Positions 37,330 through 49,199 of a DNA stretch of 64,000 nucleotides are shown piece by piece (positions within the stretch are counted from its first letter, which is position 1; each line of letters begins with the position of its first letter). Where the stretch lies: contig CM064505.1 of NCBI GenBank assembly GCA_032716605.1, positions 46,978,297 through 47,042,296 on the forward strand. Direction: 5' to 3'. Source of the stretch: Paralithodes platypus (Eukaryota; Arthropoda; Malacostraca; Decapoda; Lithodidae). The notes under the pieces were generated by a model that did no database searches, was not told where the DNA came from, and was given only the letters and a program-made list of their open reading frames with translations. Both the position numbers and the translations under genes were made by a program.

Positions 37330-38437
37330 AATTATCTTTCTAATTTACATCAACGACATAGATGAGGGTCTCACCTGTACAATCTCAAAATTTGCTGACG
37401 ATACAAAAATTGCAAATAGCGTACTCTCAAAAGAACAAGTTGACGATATGCAACACAATCTAGATCAATTGTCATGTTGGGCCCAAATTTGGCAAATTAG
37501 TTTCAATGCGGATAAATGTAAAGTACTACATATCGGATACCTAAATGAGAAAGCAAACTATTCGATGAATGGCACTCAGCTTAAGAATGTAAACAGATAA
37601 ACCGATCTGGGAGTAACAATATCCAGTAACCTAAAACCGAGTCAACAATGTTCAGAAGTTGTTAAGAAGGCAAGCAAAATAATTGGCTTTATAGGCAGGT
37701 CATTTGAGCATAAATCCAAAGAAGTTATCCTAACCCTTTACAATTCCTTAGTCCGCCCTCTTCTGGAATACTGCGTTCAATCCTGGTGCCCTTATTACCA
37801 AAAAGATATAAACAAGCTAGAACAAGTTCAACGTAGAGTTACCAAAATGATACCTAGCCTAAAGAACAACCATACGAAGAGCGTCTTAGAGAATTAAATC
37901 TATTTCCTTTAACCCAGCGCAGATTAAGAGGTGACTTAATTCAAGTGTTCAAAATCATAAAAGGCATCGACAATATGAACTGTAGTAAGTACTTCACTAT
38001 CGACCAATCTAATTACACGCGGGGAAACGGTTGCAAAATTATTGGTAAATCTTTTAACTCACACGAATCTAAGAATTTCTTCTTCAATCGAGTTGTCAAC
38101 TTGTGGAATGGGCTTCCCCGAGACGTTATAGACTGCAGCACCATTGATTCATTTAAACTCCGCCTAGACAAATATCTCGCATCAAACCCGCGACTGACTG
38201 CGTTTGTAAATGAATAACTTTATTTTATCCCCCCTCAGTTACTAACCCATCTGTCCCCTACTAACTTCCTAATCCTGCCACGGACATTAGTTCTAGGGCA
38301 GTAGTTCCCTTTCCAATGTTCCCTTACCCACTCTAAACCACTGTTTGGACACTTGATCCTCAGTGTTTTGGAGGACAAGCAGCCTAGAAGGGTCACTAGA
38401 CCTGTTGTTGCTTGATTTCCTTTGTACTCCTTTGTAC
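37330..38437 (+). mobile_element. CR1-like LINE, 5'-truncated copy (family 1)
   Basis: Starts in reverse transcriptase at IFLIYINDIDEGLTCTISKF, then ADDTKI, WAQIWQISFNADKCKVLHIG, a stop in place of E (NVNR-stop-TDLG), and a one-base loss before PYEE. Then GDLIQVFKIIKGIDNM through NPRLTAFVNE. The 3' UTR ends in CTTTGTACTC repeats. Nearly identical to the copy at 40644-44890. Confidence 0.9.
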
Positions 38438-38523
38438 CCCACCCTATCCTACCCTACCCTCCCATCCTCTACCCTCTGCTATCCAGGCGTATAGTGACTT
38501 GGGCACTCTTACCTAATGCACGC

Positions 38524-38524
38524 C

Positions 38525-38586
<62 letters not shown>
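38524..38586. repeat. CA microsatellite
   Basis: About 62 bp of CA. Confidence 0.95.
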
Positions 38587-38588
<2 letters not shown>

Positions 38589-38825
38589 TGGGTATCGTAC
38601 TGGTCAACCTAAGCTACTGGTCAACCTAAGCCTTCGGGTGAGACTGGTACCGTAGTGAGAATCGTATCGTACAGATTAACCCTAAGCCTTCGTTTCCAGA
38701 TGTCGCCAATTGGCTATAATACAGACTACATACACATCCACAGCCATTCCAACGATACATAAACACTTAACATGCATTTCACGCAATACATTCCCAGTTA
38801 AGGAGGCGCGATAATAATGAGCTTG

Positions 38826-39790
38826 TGTCAGGGAGTGGGTGTGGGTCTTTGTCAGGGTGTCAGTTTGGATGTGCCTGAGTTAAGGCGTGGGTATGGTTGT
38901 GTCAGGGTGTGGGTGTGGGTCTTTGTCAGGGTGTCAGTTTGGATGTGCCTGAGTTAAGGCGTGAGTATGGTTGTCAGGGTGTGGGTGTGGGTCTTTGTCA
39001 GGGTGTCAGTTTGGATGTGCCTGAGTTAAGGCGTGGGTATGGTTGTGTCAGGGTGTGGGTGTGGGTCTTTGTCAGGGTGTCAGTTTGGATGTGCCTGAGT
39101 TAAGGCGTGAGTATGGTTGTCAGGGTGTGGGTGTGGGTCTTTGTCAGGGTGTCAGTTTGGATGTGCCTGAGTTAAGGCGTGGGTATGGTTGTGCCAGGGT
39201 GTGGGTGTGGGTCTTTGTCAGGGTGTCAGTTTGGATGTGCCTGAGTTAAGGCGTGAGTATGGTTGTCAGGGTGTGGGTGTGGGTCTTTGTCAGGGTGTCA
39301 GTTCGGATGTGCCTGAGTTAAGGCGTGGGTATGGTTGTGTCAGGGTGTGGGTGTGGGTCTTTGTCAGGGTGTCAGTTTGGATGTGCCTGAGTTAAGGCGT
39401 GAGTATGGTTGTCAGGTGTGGGTGTGGGTCTTTGTCAGGGTGTCAGTTTGGATGTGCCTGAGTTAAGGCGTGGGTATGGTTGTGTCAGGGTGTGGGTGTG
39501 GGTCTTTGTCAGGGTGTCAGTTTGGATGTGCCTGAGTTAAGGCGTGAGTATGGTTGTCAGGGTGTGGGTGTGGGTCTTTGTCAGGGTGTCAGTTTGGATG
39601 TGCCTGAGTTAAGGCGTGGGTATGGTTGTGTCAGGGTGTGGGTGTGGGTCTTTGTCAGGGTGTCAGTTTGGATGTGCCTGAGTTAAGGCGTGGGTATGGT
39701 TGTGTCAGGGTGTGGGTGTGGGTCTTTGTCAGGGTGTCAGTTTGGGCGTGCCTGAGTTAGGGCGTGAGAGTGGGTGTGTCAGGTGTGGGT
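38826..39790. repeat. Dimeric minisatellite, alternating 74- and 72-bp units
   Basis: The unit GTCAGGGTGTGGGTGTGGGT...GAGTTAAGGCGTG(G/A)GTATGGTT alternates between a form starting TTGTGTCAG and one starting TTGTCAG, giving a period of about 146 bp. The last units drift. The short open frames repeated in it are not genes. Confidence 0.95.
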
Positions 39791-40294
39791 GTGTATGTGT
39801 TACGGTGAGGGTTTGGGTGTGTCTGGAGGGATTACAGGTGTGGTCCAGTGGTCCAATTGTTACAGTACATACTTGTATTTAGGTTAGTCAGCTGTTTTAA
39901 ATAAACTATGAATTAGCCTATCCAATAATTATTATGATGAATTCAATTCTTCTGTTTGTAATTTATATACTCTTAAACAGCTAAATTGTCTTAATTATTC
40001 CTTAGTATGTAAAAGTTAGACTGCTTGACGGTCCTACGCATGTATGTAGGCATCTTAAATGGAGGCACTATAAAAAAAAAATAATAATAATAAAACATAA
40101 AAAAATAAATAAATAAATAATAATAATAAAAACAAAAAATTAAACGCGCACACACACACACACACTAATATACATGCAGAAACACTAACACGCATGTACA
40201 CAGAGGTATATATATAAAACTCGGGGTCATTGACCTCATCTGGGAGGAAATATATAATGAGTTTCCTTTGCACACGAGCACTGCATATACACTG
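39791..40294. other. No gene seen
   Basis: AT-rich, with A/TAA-rich low-complexity sequence at 40071-40140. Confidence 0.55.
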
Positions 40295-40510
40295 GGTGTG
40301 ACCTCCCCCACTTCTCTCACGTTTCGCCCCATCAGTTTGGCGATAATAACACGTTTTTCCCTATCTATAGTGTTCCTAGCGAGCCTGTCAATTAATAGAA
40401 ACCAGCCCTCATCCGGAACATTTTCTACCGAAAATTGTACACATTTAGTTTGAGAAGGGTCTGCTGGCACTGTTTTTTAGTTGAAGAGGGTCTAAGGAAC
40501 AAATGTTAAA
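40295..40510 (+). mobile_element. TTAA-family MITE, degraded
   Basis: Contains CGTTTCGCCCCATCAGTTTGG, AGCGAGCCTGTCAATTA, ACATTTTCTACCGAAAATTG and TTTAGTTGAAGAGGGTCTA in family order. Confidence 0.6.
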
Positions 40511-41110
40511 AAAGTACCCGAATATTGCGAACATAATGAAAACCAACACGGAAAACCCCCACTTCACTTGGATCGTAATGTCAGTGTGGTAAGTATAAGT
40601 ATGTAAATTTAAATATGTAAATAAATAAATAAATATACATACATGTGTGTGTGTGTGTACAAAGGAGTACAAAGGAAATCAAGCAACAACAGATCTAGTG
40701 ACCCTTCTAGGCTGCTTGTCCTCCAAAACACTGAGGATCAAGTGTCCAAACAGTGGTTTAGAGAGGGTAAGGGAACATTGGAAAGGGAACTACTGCCCTG
40801 CCACTAACGTGGCAGGACTAGGAAGTTAGTAGGGGACATATGGGTTAGTAACTGAGGGGAGGATAAAATAGAGTTATTCATTTACAAACGCAGTCAGTCG
40901 CGGGTTTGATGCGAGATATTTGTCTAGGCGGAATTTAAATGAATCAACGGTGCTGCAGTCTATAACGTCTCGGGGAAGCCCATTCCACAAGTTGACAACT
41001 CGATTGAAGAAGAAATTCTTAGATTCGTGTGAGTTAAAAGATTTACCAATAATTTTGCAACTGTTTCCCCGCGTGTAATTAGATTGGTCGATAGTGAAGT
41101 ATAGTACAGT

Positions 41111-42504
41111 TCATGTTTTGCCTTTGATGATTTTGAACACTTGAATTAAGTCACCTCTTAATCTGCGCTGGGTTAAAGGAAATAGATTTAATTCTCTAAG
41201 ACGCTCTTCGTATGGTTTGTTCTTTAGGCTAGGTATCATTTTGGTAACTCTATGTTGAACTCGTTCTAGCTTGTTTATGTCTTTTTGGTAATAAGGGCAC
41301 CAGGATTGAACGCAGTATTCCAGAAGAGGGCGGACTAAGGAATTGTAAAGGGTTAGGATTACGTCTTTGGATTTATGCTCAAATGATCTGCCTATAAAGC
41401 CAATTATTTTGTTTGCCTTCTTAACAACTTCTGAACATTGTTGACTCGGTTTTAGGTTATTCGATATTGTTACTCCCAGATCGGTTTCTCTGTTTACATT
41501 CTTAAGCTGAGTGCCATTCATCGAATAGTTTGCTTTCTCATTTAGGTATCCGATATGTAGTACTTTACATTTATCCGCATTGAAACTCATTTGCCAAATT
41601 TGGGCCCAATGTGACAATTGATCTAGATTGTGTTGCATATCGTCAACTTGATCTTTTGAGAGTACGCTATTTGAAATTTTTGTATCGTCAGCAAATTTTG
41701 AGATTGTACAGGTGAGACCGTCATCTATGTCGTTGATGTAAATTAGAAAGAGAATTGGTCCGAGTACCGATCCCTGGGGTACCCCGCTACTTACATTGGT
41801 CCATTTAGATGCCTTACCGTTTATGACTACTCTTTGCTTTCTGTCGCTGAGCCAATTTTCTATCCATTTCAACACACCGTCTTGTATTCCATGCGCTTTT
41901 AGTTTTAGCAGTAAACGTTTGTGGGGAACTTTGTCAAAGGCCTTTTGAAAATCAAGGTATATAATATCTACAGCTTTACTCTCATCGTAGAGGTTGAGGA
42001 TATCTGGAAGAAGTCTAAGAGGTTTGTTAAACAGGAACGTTTTTTACGAAAGCCGTGTTGAGTATCTTTAAGTATGTTATTTTCCTCTAAGTGATTTACG
42101 AGTCTGTCTCTTATGACCGTTTCTAGCATTTTACATACAACTGAGGTTAAGCTAATTGGACGATAGTTACTGGGTAGGGATTTGCTGCCTTTTTTGAATA
42201 TCGGTGTTACGTTGGCTATCTTCCACTGATCAGGCATAGTTCCAGACTGCAAGGATTTATTGAATAGTAATGTCAGTGGTTTGGAGAGCTCATCCTTAGC
42301 TTCCTTTAGAACTCTAGGCGAGATTGTATCAGGTCCTGGCGTTTTATTTACCTCGAGTTTATCTAAACAATTCAATACTTCTCTCTCTGTAACGGTGATA
42401 TTGCTTAGAACATCTGAATTATCAATCTGAATCGGCGATGGTGTAGGGATATCACTGAGGTCTTCTGTTGTAAAAAACTGATGCAAAGAAGGTATTGAGG
42501 GCAT
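41111..42504 (-). CDS. LINE ORF2 part 2: reverse transcriptase (frameshifted)
   Basis: Two frames joined near 41990. Blocks: NKTPGPDTISPRVLKEA, SNYRPISLTSVVCKMLE, QHGFRKKRSCLTNLL, VDIIYLDFQKAFDKVP, SSGVPQGSVLGPILFLIYIN, KFADDTKI (catalytic FADD), WAQIWQMSFNADKCKVLHIG. It ends early at KIIKGKT because of a small deletion. The other copies extend to TAFVNE. Confidence 0.9.
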
Positions 42505-43819
42505 TACTCATTTGTACTTCGTCTTTGGTGTATTCTCCATTTTCATTGACTAACGGTCCAACAGTTGAAGTAACTACTTTTTTCTTTCTGATATAACTAT
42601 AGAATTCTTTCGGGTTTGTTTTACTTTGATTCGCAATATGTAACTCTATGGTCTTTTTACTTTGCTTAATTAACTTTTTGGCTTTGCGTCGTAGCTCTAC
42701 AAATTTCACCCGTTCTTCGTCATTTTGTGAGGATTTTAATCTATCATTAGCAAATTTTTTAGCAAGCAGGCAGTTTGAAATATCTTTATTCCACCATTTG
42801 GGCTTATTATTATGGCCTGGACGCCGTATTTTCGATGGTATGCAGTCTTGCACTGCTTTTAGGTAAGTGGTTTCGAATAACTTCCAAGATGTATTTATGT
42901 CGTTATTGTTAATTAAAAAACTCCAGTCAGTTTCTTTAAACATAGCTCTAAGTTTATGAAAGTTTGCTTTCTTGAAATTAGGGACTTTTTCGATGCTACT
43001 ATTTGGTTCGTTACTAGTAAAGTTTAAAGTGAAAGTTATCGTACGATGGTCGCTGTTACTGAATTCATCACCAACATTCAAATTCTCTATTAATTCTTCT
43101 TTTGTTGCAAGTACAATGTCAAGAACGTTATTACCACGGGTCGGTGTTCGAACAAATTGATAAAGCGAACTCTCTTGCAAGTTCGTATACAAGTCATGTC
43201 CGGAGTGTGAAGTAAGAGTATCGCCCCACTTGGTCACAGGTAAATTAAAGTCGCCAAAAAATACGGTATCTTGTGAGTTACTTACATCTGCAATTTGTTC
43301 ATAAATTTCTCGGCCAGTTTGCACTGATTGAGCTGGAGGTCTGTATATTAATGCAAGTATTATTTTTGTACCTTTATTATTCTTTATTAGCACAAAAGAT
43401 GTGTCGACGTTCACAATTTGAGGTTTTGACAAGAGGGTCGGGTTAAGACTTTCTTTGATATAAAATAAAACGCCACCTCCATTTTTATTTATTCGGCTTT
43501 TCTCAAACATTACATAACCAGGAAGTGAATACTCTGCTAAAAAGTCTCTATCTACTGTATTGAGCCAAGATTCTGTTATACCAATCACATCATAATTTTC
43601 AGTAAACACTAGTTCCTCTAAATCTGAAAATTTATTGCGTATGCTACGAGCGTTTGCATAGAAAACCTTTAAAGTTGCGGTTTTAGAACTCACAGAACGT
43701 TCTTTAATCAAATTTTTGGTTCTGATCGGATCTACATTTACATTCATGGCTGACATCGGTCCTCGGTCGTTATCCCTGGCGGTTTTGAATTTGGGTCGTG
43801 TTGGTGGAGCTTTATGCAA
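42452..43819 (-). CDS. LINE ORF2 part 1: APE-type endonuclease
   Basis: Shows FYANARSIRNKFSDLEEL, VIGITESWL (catalytic Glu), LALIYRPP, TVFFGDFNLP (D and N) and NSDHRTI (SDH). This is the complete motif series of apurinic-like endonucleases in non-LTR retrotransposons. The frame is lost at FFASVF, where the next frame continues with TTEDLSD. Confidence 0.9.
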   Translation of the reverse strand: MHKAPPTRPKFKTARDNDRGPMSAMNVNVDPIRTKNLIKERSVSSKTATLKVFYANARSIRNKFSDLEELVFTENYDVIGITESWLNTVDRDFLAEYSLPGYVMFEKSRINKNGGGVLFYIKESLNPTLLSKPQIVNVDTSFVLIKNNKGTKIILALIYRPPAQSVQTGREIYEQIADVSNSQDTVFFGDFNLPVTKWGDTLTSHSGHDLYTNLQESSLYQFVRTPTRGNNVLDIVLATKEELIENLNVGDEFSNSDHRTITFTLNFTSNEPNSSIEKVPNFKKANFHKLRAMFKETDWSFLINNNDINTSWKLFETTYLKAVQDCIPSKIRRPGHNNKPKWWNKDISNCLLAKKFANDRLKSSQNDEERVKFVELRRKAKKLIKQSKKTIELHIANQSKTNPKEFYSYIRKKKVVTSTVGPLVNENGEYTKDEVQMSNALNTFFASVFYNRRPQ

Positions 43820-43845
43820 ATTCGCGGTTCTTGACAGATTAGCAT

Positions 43846-44884
43846 TTAATTCCTTCGCAGGTTGCCGCCCTCGCTGTCTTCGGTCCTCCTTCCTGGTTGT
43901 CCTGTGCTGAGTCGATTTCTTCTCCGAAAATCCTTCACCGCATCGTTGAGAAGACGCCCAAAACGTGCTGCTCCCACCTGGTTCAGATGAACTCCATCGT
44001 CCGAAAACAAATAGTCATCGTAGTAGAAATTGTCCCAGGTGTCGACGAATCCCACGTTTTCCTTCCTGCAGAGGTTTGCTAGACAACGATTTGTGCTGCT
44101 GGCTATGTTGTAAAATCGGCTCTCTACACCAAGCCGGGGGATGATTCCTGAGACGATGATCCTTGATGACTTCTCCTTAAACGACTTGATCAGCTGCTGG
44201 TACTTTAAAAGCAAATCTTCCGACCGGGTTCGCTGTACATCGTTGGATCCAACGTGGATGACGTACATTGTATTAGCAGGGGCCAGCTTAGATACTTCGT
44301 CAACTGCAGCAACTACGTCGTCCACACCACCACCAGGGATACAAAAACGCTTCCTGGTCTTAGGTGCTCTGGCGCAAAACTCTGTGAGCTGACCACGTAT
44401 CATCGAGTCTCCCACGAGCCGGACTTCTTCTATTTCCGCTTCGTCATCTGAGTCTGCGAGTATCTGGAAGCGGTTTTGACACTCGGTAATCGGTATGGGT
44501 TTCCTGGTCTTGGGAGCAAACGTTGTTCCTCACAACACGGAAGTTGTCTTGAGGGGGAAGAGAGTTACTATTTGTTTCTTGAGTATCGGAACCATCAGAT
44601 GAAATGGCTACTGCAGGCGTTGAATTGTTGGCAGTTGACGTTGGGGCGTTGGTGGCTGCTGGAGTTGCGGTGACAATTGAAGTTTGTGGTACTCCAACGT
44701 TGAGTGTTACAAACTCTTGGAGTGATTCCAGCTTCATGGTGAGGACGTTGATCTTGTTGTAGGCTTCATCTAATTTCACTGTCAAATTCTCTTGTTGCTG
44801 GCAGAGACGACAGACTTGAAGATCGACAGTAACAAACATGGACTCACCAAACCTACTGGCGCAGTTCGTACAAGTGCGAGGCAT
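43846..44884 (-). CDS. LINE ORF1: Cys finger, coiled coil, SGNH esterase (one frameshift)
   Basis: The N-terminal part starts MPRTCTNCASRFGES, with CRLCQQQ giving CxxC pairs, and a heptad-like segment (LTVKLDEAYNKINVLTMKLE). After a frameshift near 44465, ILADSDDEAEIEEVRLVGDS leads into the esterase. That domain has GDSMIRG (Ser block), GGGVDDV, HVGSNDV (Asn block) and FSDDGVHLNQVG (Asp/His block). Such esterase ORF1 proteins bind nucleic acid and membranes in CR1-clade elements; that role is family knowledge, not shown here. Confidence 0.85.
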
Positions 44885-44890
44885 GGTAAC

Positions 44891-44995
44891 AGTCAGTTTC
44901 TTCAGATCACTTCACTCACTTTAAAACACTTAACTCACTTTAAAACACTTAACTCACTTTAAAACACTTCACTCACTTTAGAAACACTCCAATCA
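44891..44995. repeat. Tandem CACTTAACTCACTTTAAAA units upstream of LINE ORF1
   Basis: About 4-5 units of roughly 21 bp, directly 5' of the ORF1 start. Possibly part of the LINE 5' UTR. Confidence 0.8.
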
Positions 44996-45235
44996 CTTCA
45001 ACCGAAAACAATTTTGAAATACACAACAATAGGTTATCAGGGGTGATAGCCTAACCGAAAAAAAAAATTTGAGATACGCAGAATTAGGCTTCCAGGGGCG
45101 ATAGCCTAACCAAAAGTTTTTTAAAATTTAAATACGCACCAATAGGCTACCAGCGTTGAATAGCCTAACCGAAAATAATAAAATTGAAATACGCAGAAAT
45201 AGGCTACCAGGTGTGATAACCTAACCTTAAACAAA
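44996..45235. repeat. About 60-bp tandem repeat, 4 copies
   Basis: Units contain AAATACGCA, AATAGGCTACCAGG and TGATAGCCTAACCGAAAA with moderate divergence. May belong to the LINE 5' UTR or be its pre-existing flank. Confidence 0.75.
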
Positions 45236-46109
45236 TATATATATATAACAGAATATGTAACTAAATATACAATTCACCAAATAGAGATTATATAAAAATA
45301 AAGTGTGACCGCACACAAGGGGTTAATATACTGTATCAACAGATGGCCCTGGTGTCACTGTAGCCTAGTAAAGCAGTAGCCTACTCTTTTTAGATAAAAC
45401 AAAACAAAATGTATCAGTCAAAGGTTACTACAAGATCGTGCAAGCAACAACTAAAATTACAGATATATATAGCTACAGCAGGATAATAAATACAATATCT
45501 ACTAGAGTTAATAAGAACAACAGATTGGCTGGCTATAGGCTAGCTAGGCTAGGTTTGGATTAGGTTAAAAGCTTGGCAGGTTGGGTTAGGCTAGGTTAGT
45601 TTGTACAAATACCACCCTTAGCTTAAAGTAAAATCACTCTGAGGAGAAAAAGTCAAGAATATATCTAGGGGGAAAAGATAAATGAATGCACTTAAATTTA
45701 CTACAAAATTGGCTGGAATTTAATATGTATAATCCCCAAAAAAAGTTTGTTTACAAAATGGCGTCGGCGTTCGTTCCTGTAGGCAGGTTAGTTAGTACAC
45801 AATATTGTTTATTAGCAAATTAATATGCAAAGCTTTACTTACATACAAGGCAGTTAAATTGATACTTACTACAGTAGGTAATGGGTAAAATTAGGGGCTA
45901 CGATTTTACATCAACTAAGAAGAGAGCGTTTGTTTACAAACAAAACAAAACAACAGATGGCGCTAATGGCGCCCTGTCCGAGCAGGAGTCTTGTGATAAA
46001 CACAGTTTATCAGTCAATACACAGCGAAATATCGTGCAGTTACTTACTAAACTACAGGATGGTTAAACGTGCTCTTAACCACCTTTCATGCACAAGAATG
46101 AAGAGGATG

Positions 46110-46111
<2 letters not shown>
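45236..46111. other. No gene seen
   Basis: AT-rich, with AACCTAACC/TTAGGTTAGG patches at 45530-45600 and AAAATGGCGTCGG and AGATGGCGC segments. No supported ORF. Confidence 0.45.
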
Positions 46112-46143
<32 letters not shown>

Positions 46144-46264
46144 CTTTTGCTAAGCTAGCTTTGCCTTCCACTTAGTATTTTTTTTTTTTTAGAATTAAGT
46201 CCGGACTGCCTAGTAGGGGTCGCAAGGTCTGTGCAGTCTGTGTAACTATGTAACTCACTCTCAC

Positions 46265-46298
<34 letters not shown>

Positions 46299-46407
46299 TT
46301 CCCCACCCACAAAGAGGACCACTATCTTCCAATCCTGCCTTTTATTACCAGCCCGGGGAGCTATCGTTAATGACAAAGAGCAATACGTGGAGGACCTCTT
46401 ATGTAAC

Positions 46408-46502
<95 letters not shown>

Positions 46503-46557
46503 ACATAGATACACATACCACACAGACCTCAAGGTCCTTACTAGGCAGTCTGGCCTT

Positions 46558-46640
<83 letters not shown>
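46112..46640. repeat. Cluster of GT, CT, AG and AT microsatellites
   Basis: GT 46112-46141, CT 46263-46285, AG 46409-46500, AT 46564-46638. A CTAGTAGGG/CCTTACTAGGCAG pair flanks them. All open frames here are repeat artefacts. Confidence 0.95.
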
Positions 46641-46643
<3 letters not shown>

Positions 46644-46795
46644 TATACACCGGTACATACATATACACACATACACACACATATACACATACATACATAC
46701 ACACATACATACATATATAATTATACAGTATATAATATTATATACATACTGTACAGTGCACACACATACACATACAGTAATTTTTTTTTTTTTTT

Positions 46796-49033
46796 TCATA
46801 TCACCCCAGCTCTCTGCAGATAGAGGTCAAGCCTTCCCTTGAAAGCGTTTATTGTGTCACTCTCCACCACTCTCGCTGGTAGTTTATTCCACTCTGTCGC
46901 CACACTGTAGGTGAAGAAACTCTGTGTGACATCTAGGTTTGCCTTTTTGGTTTTTAATTTCATTCCATTTCCAAGAGTTTGATTAGTATTATTTAATGTG
47001 AATAGTGCATTTACATCGACTTTGTCGAAACCTTTTAGTATCTTAAAGCACTCAATAACCTGACCCCTCAACCTCCTCTTTTTAATGAGAACAGGTTCAA
47101 TCGTTTAAGTCTTTCTTCATATGGTTTATTTCTTAATGAGGGTATCATCTTCGTCGCTCTACGCTGTACTGACTCGAATCTTACAATGTCCTTGATCAGA
47201 TAAGGTGACCAGAACTGCACACCATATTCAAGGTGGGGCCTCACCATACTTTTGAACAGTGGCACTATTACGTTTTCATGTTTATATGTAAATGTTCGTT
47301 TAATAAAGCCCAATGCCATGTTTGCCTTATTTGCAGCTGCTATACATTGGTCGGAAGTTTTTAGGTTTTCAGATATTAGTACCCCTAGGTCTTTTACTAC
47401 CGTTGCGGTTTTTATTTGTTTGCCATTCATTTCGTATTTGTATTTCATATTTCTGCTACCAACCTGCAGCACCTGACATTTATCGACATTGAAGGGCATC
47501 TGCCATTTTTTCGACCACTCTGATATCTTGTTTAAATCAGATTGCAACGCATTTCTATCATCTTCGTTCAGGATAGTATTTCCTATTTTTGTATCGTCGG
47601 CGAATTTGGAAATGGTGTTGTTTACCCCTACATCAATATCGTTAATGTAAATGAGAAACAGGACCGGTCCAAGGACTGAACTCTGTGGAACTCCACTAGT
47701 GACAGGCTCCCACTCCGATTCCACTCCATTTATCACCACTCTCTGGCTTCTGTCTGTAAGCCAATTTTTTATCCAAGAATTAATTTCACCTTTGATTCCT
47801 ATCCTCTACAGTTTAGCCAATAGTTTTCGGTGAGGCACCTTGTCGAAAGCTTTTTGAAAGTCCAAGAAGATTATATCTAGTGATTTCGTCATGTCGTTAT
47901 ATGTGAATAGTTTGTTATAAAATTCAATCAAATTTGTTAGGCATGACTTACTTGATCTAAAGCCGTGTTGACTATTTTTGATTAGGTTGTTTGATTCGAG
48001 GTAATCTACTATCTTATCTCTAAGGATTTTTTCCATGATTTTTCCTTCAATTGAAGTTAGACTAATTGGTCTGTAATTACTCGCTTTGGCCTTGCTACCC
48101 TTCTTGTATATCGGCGTAATGTTCGCATCTTTCCAATCACTCGGTACAATCCCCTGTAGTAATGATAAGTTAAATAGTTGTGTCAGGGGTTTTTCTATTT
48201 CGTCCTTAACATTCTTAATTATTTTCGGGTGGAGCATGTCGGGTCCCGGGGTCTTATTTACTTTTAAATTACTCAATTTGCTTTGTACTTCGCTAACACT
48301 GATGGTGAAATCGCCTATCACATGAGTTGAGGTGTTATTTTCAAGGGTATGATCGATAATTTCTTCTGTGAAAACTGAGCCAAAATATTTGTTGAGCAGA
48401 TTTGCCGTGTTTGTGTCACCTGTTATTGTCTGGCCATCTTCTATTAGCGGTCCGATTCCGCTTTTGATCTGTTTATTTTTATTTACGTAACTGTAGAATT
48501 TTTTGGGGTTTGTGGCACTTTCTCTGGCAATAGTCATTTCGTAATTTTGTTTGTTCGCCCTAATTATTTTTTCACTTCCCTTCTACTATTTTTGTACAAG
48601 TTTTTAATTACTTCAGTGTTTGTGTTATTTTTTACAAGTTTGTGGAGTTGATTCCTTTTCCTTATTGCCTTGCCAATGTCTCTACTGTACCAAGGGGGCA
48701 TACTTGATTTCGTATTACGTTTTGGTTTCATGGGTACAAATTGTGTATGCGCTTCTGTAATTGTAGACTTAAAATGTCCCCATAGTTCATTTACTTCGTT
48801 TATATTTATGAGGTTTGAGTGTATGTTTGATAGCGATTCCTTAAGTCCGTCATAATTTGCGTTTTTGAAGTCCGAAACCATTCCTGTTGTTTTTACTGAG
48901 GAATATTTGCTTATAACGTTGATTCTTAAGATTTTATGATCGGACGTTGCCAGATGTTCACCTACATCCAGGTTTGATAATAGATTTTCTTGGGTAGTGA
49001 TTACGAGGTCTAATATATTCCTGTCTCGCGTCG

Positions 49034-49035
<2 letters not shown>
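46796..49035 (-). mobile_element. CR1-like LINE, family 2, 5'-truncated
   Basis: Starts inside the endonuclease (NILDLVITTQENLLSNLDVG, TSDHKIL), then RT blocks NKTPGPDMLHPKII, SNYRPISLTSIEGKIME, QHGFRSSKSCLTNLI, IIFLDFQKAFDKVPHRKL, TSGVPQSSVLGPVLFLIYIN, KFADDTKI. It ends YLQRAGVI next to a poly-A-like tract (46779-46796). Frame breaks occur near 48560, 47815 and 47070. SSV replaces the usual GSV in the QG box. Distinct in sequence from family 1. Confidence 0.9.

Positions 49036-49107
<72 letters not shown>
49034..49107. repeat. AG microsatellite at LINE 5' junction
   Basis: GA array directly at the truncated 5' end of the family 2 LINE. Confidence 0.95.
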
Positions 49108-49199
49108 GAGGGGGGGGGGATCATCAGGGGAATTTTGGTATTTTTCGGGAGTTTTTATTGCCGCCCTGAGGCAAGGACTTAAATTCGCACACGTTTGCA

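Larger units (their letters stand above)
40644..44890 (-). mobile_element. CR1-like LINE, near full length (family 1)
   Basis: Contains ORF1 (44884 to 43846) with a Cys motif and an SGNH esterase domain, and ORF2 (43819 to about 40870) with APE endonuclease and reverse transcriptase. The 3' UTR ends at GTACTCCTTTGTAC next to a GT array. Frameshifts near 44465, 42490 and 41990 and a small deletion near 41108 mean this copy is inactive. A distinctive ORF1 esterase is known from CR1-type elements. Confidence 0.92.
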
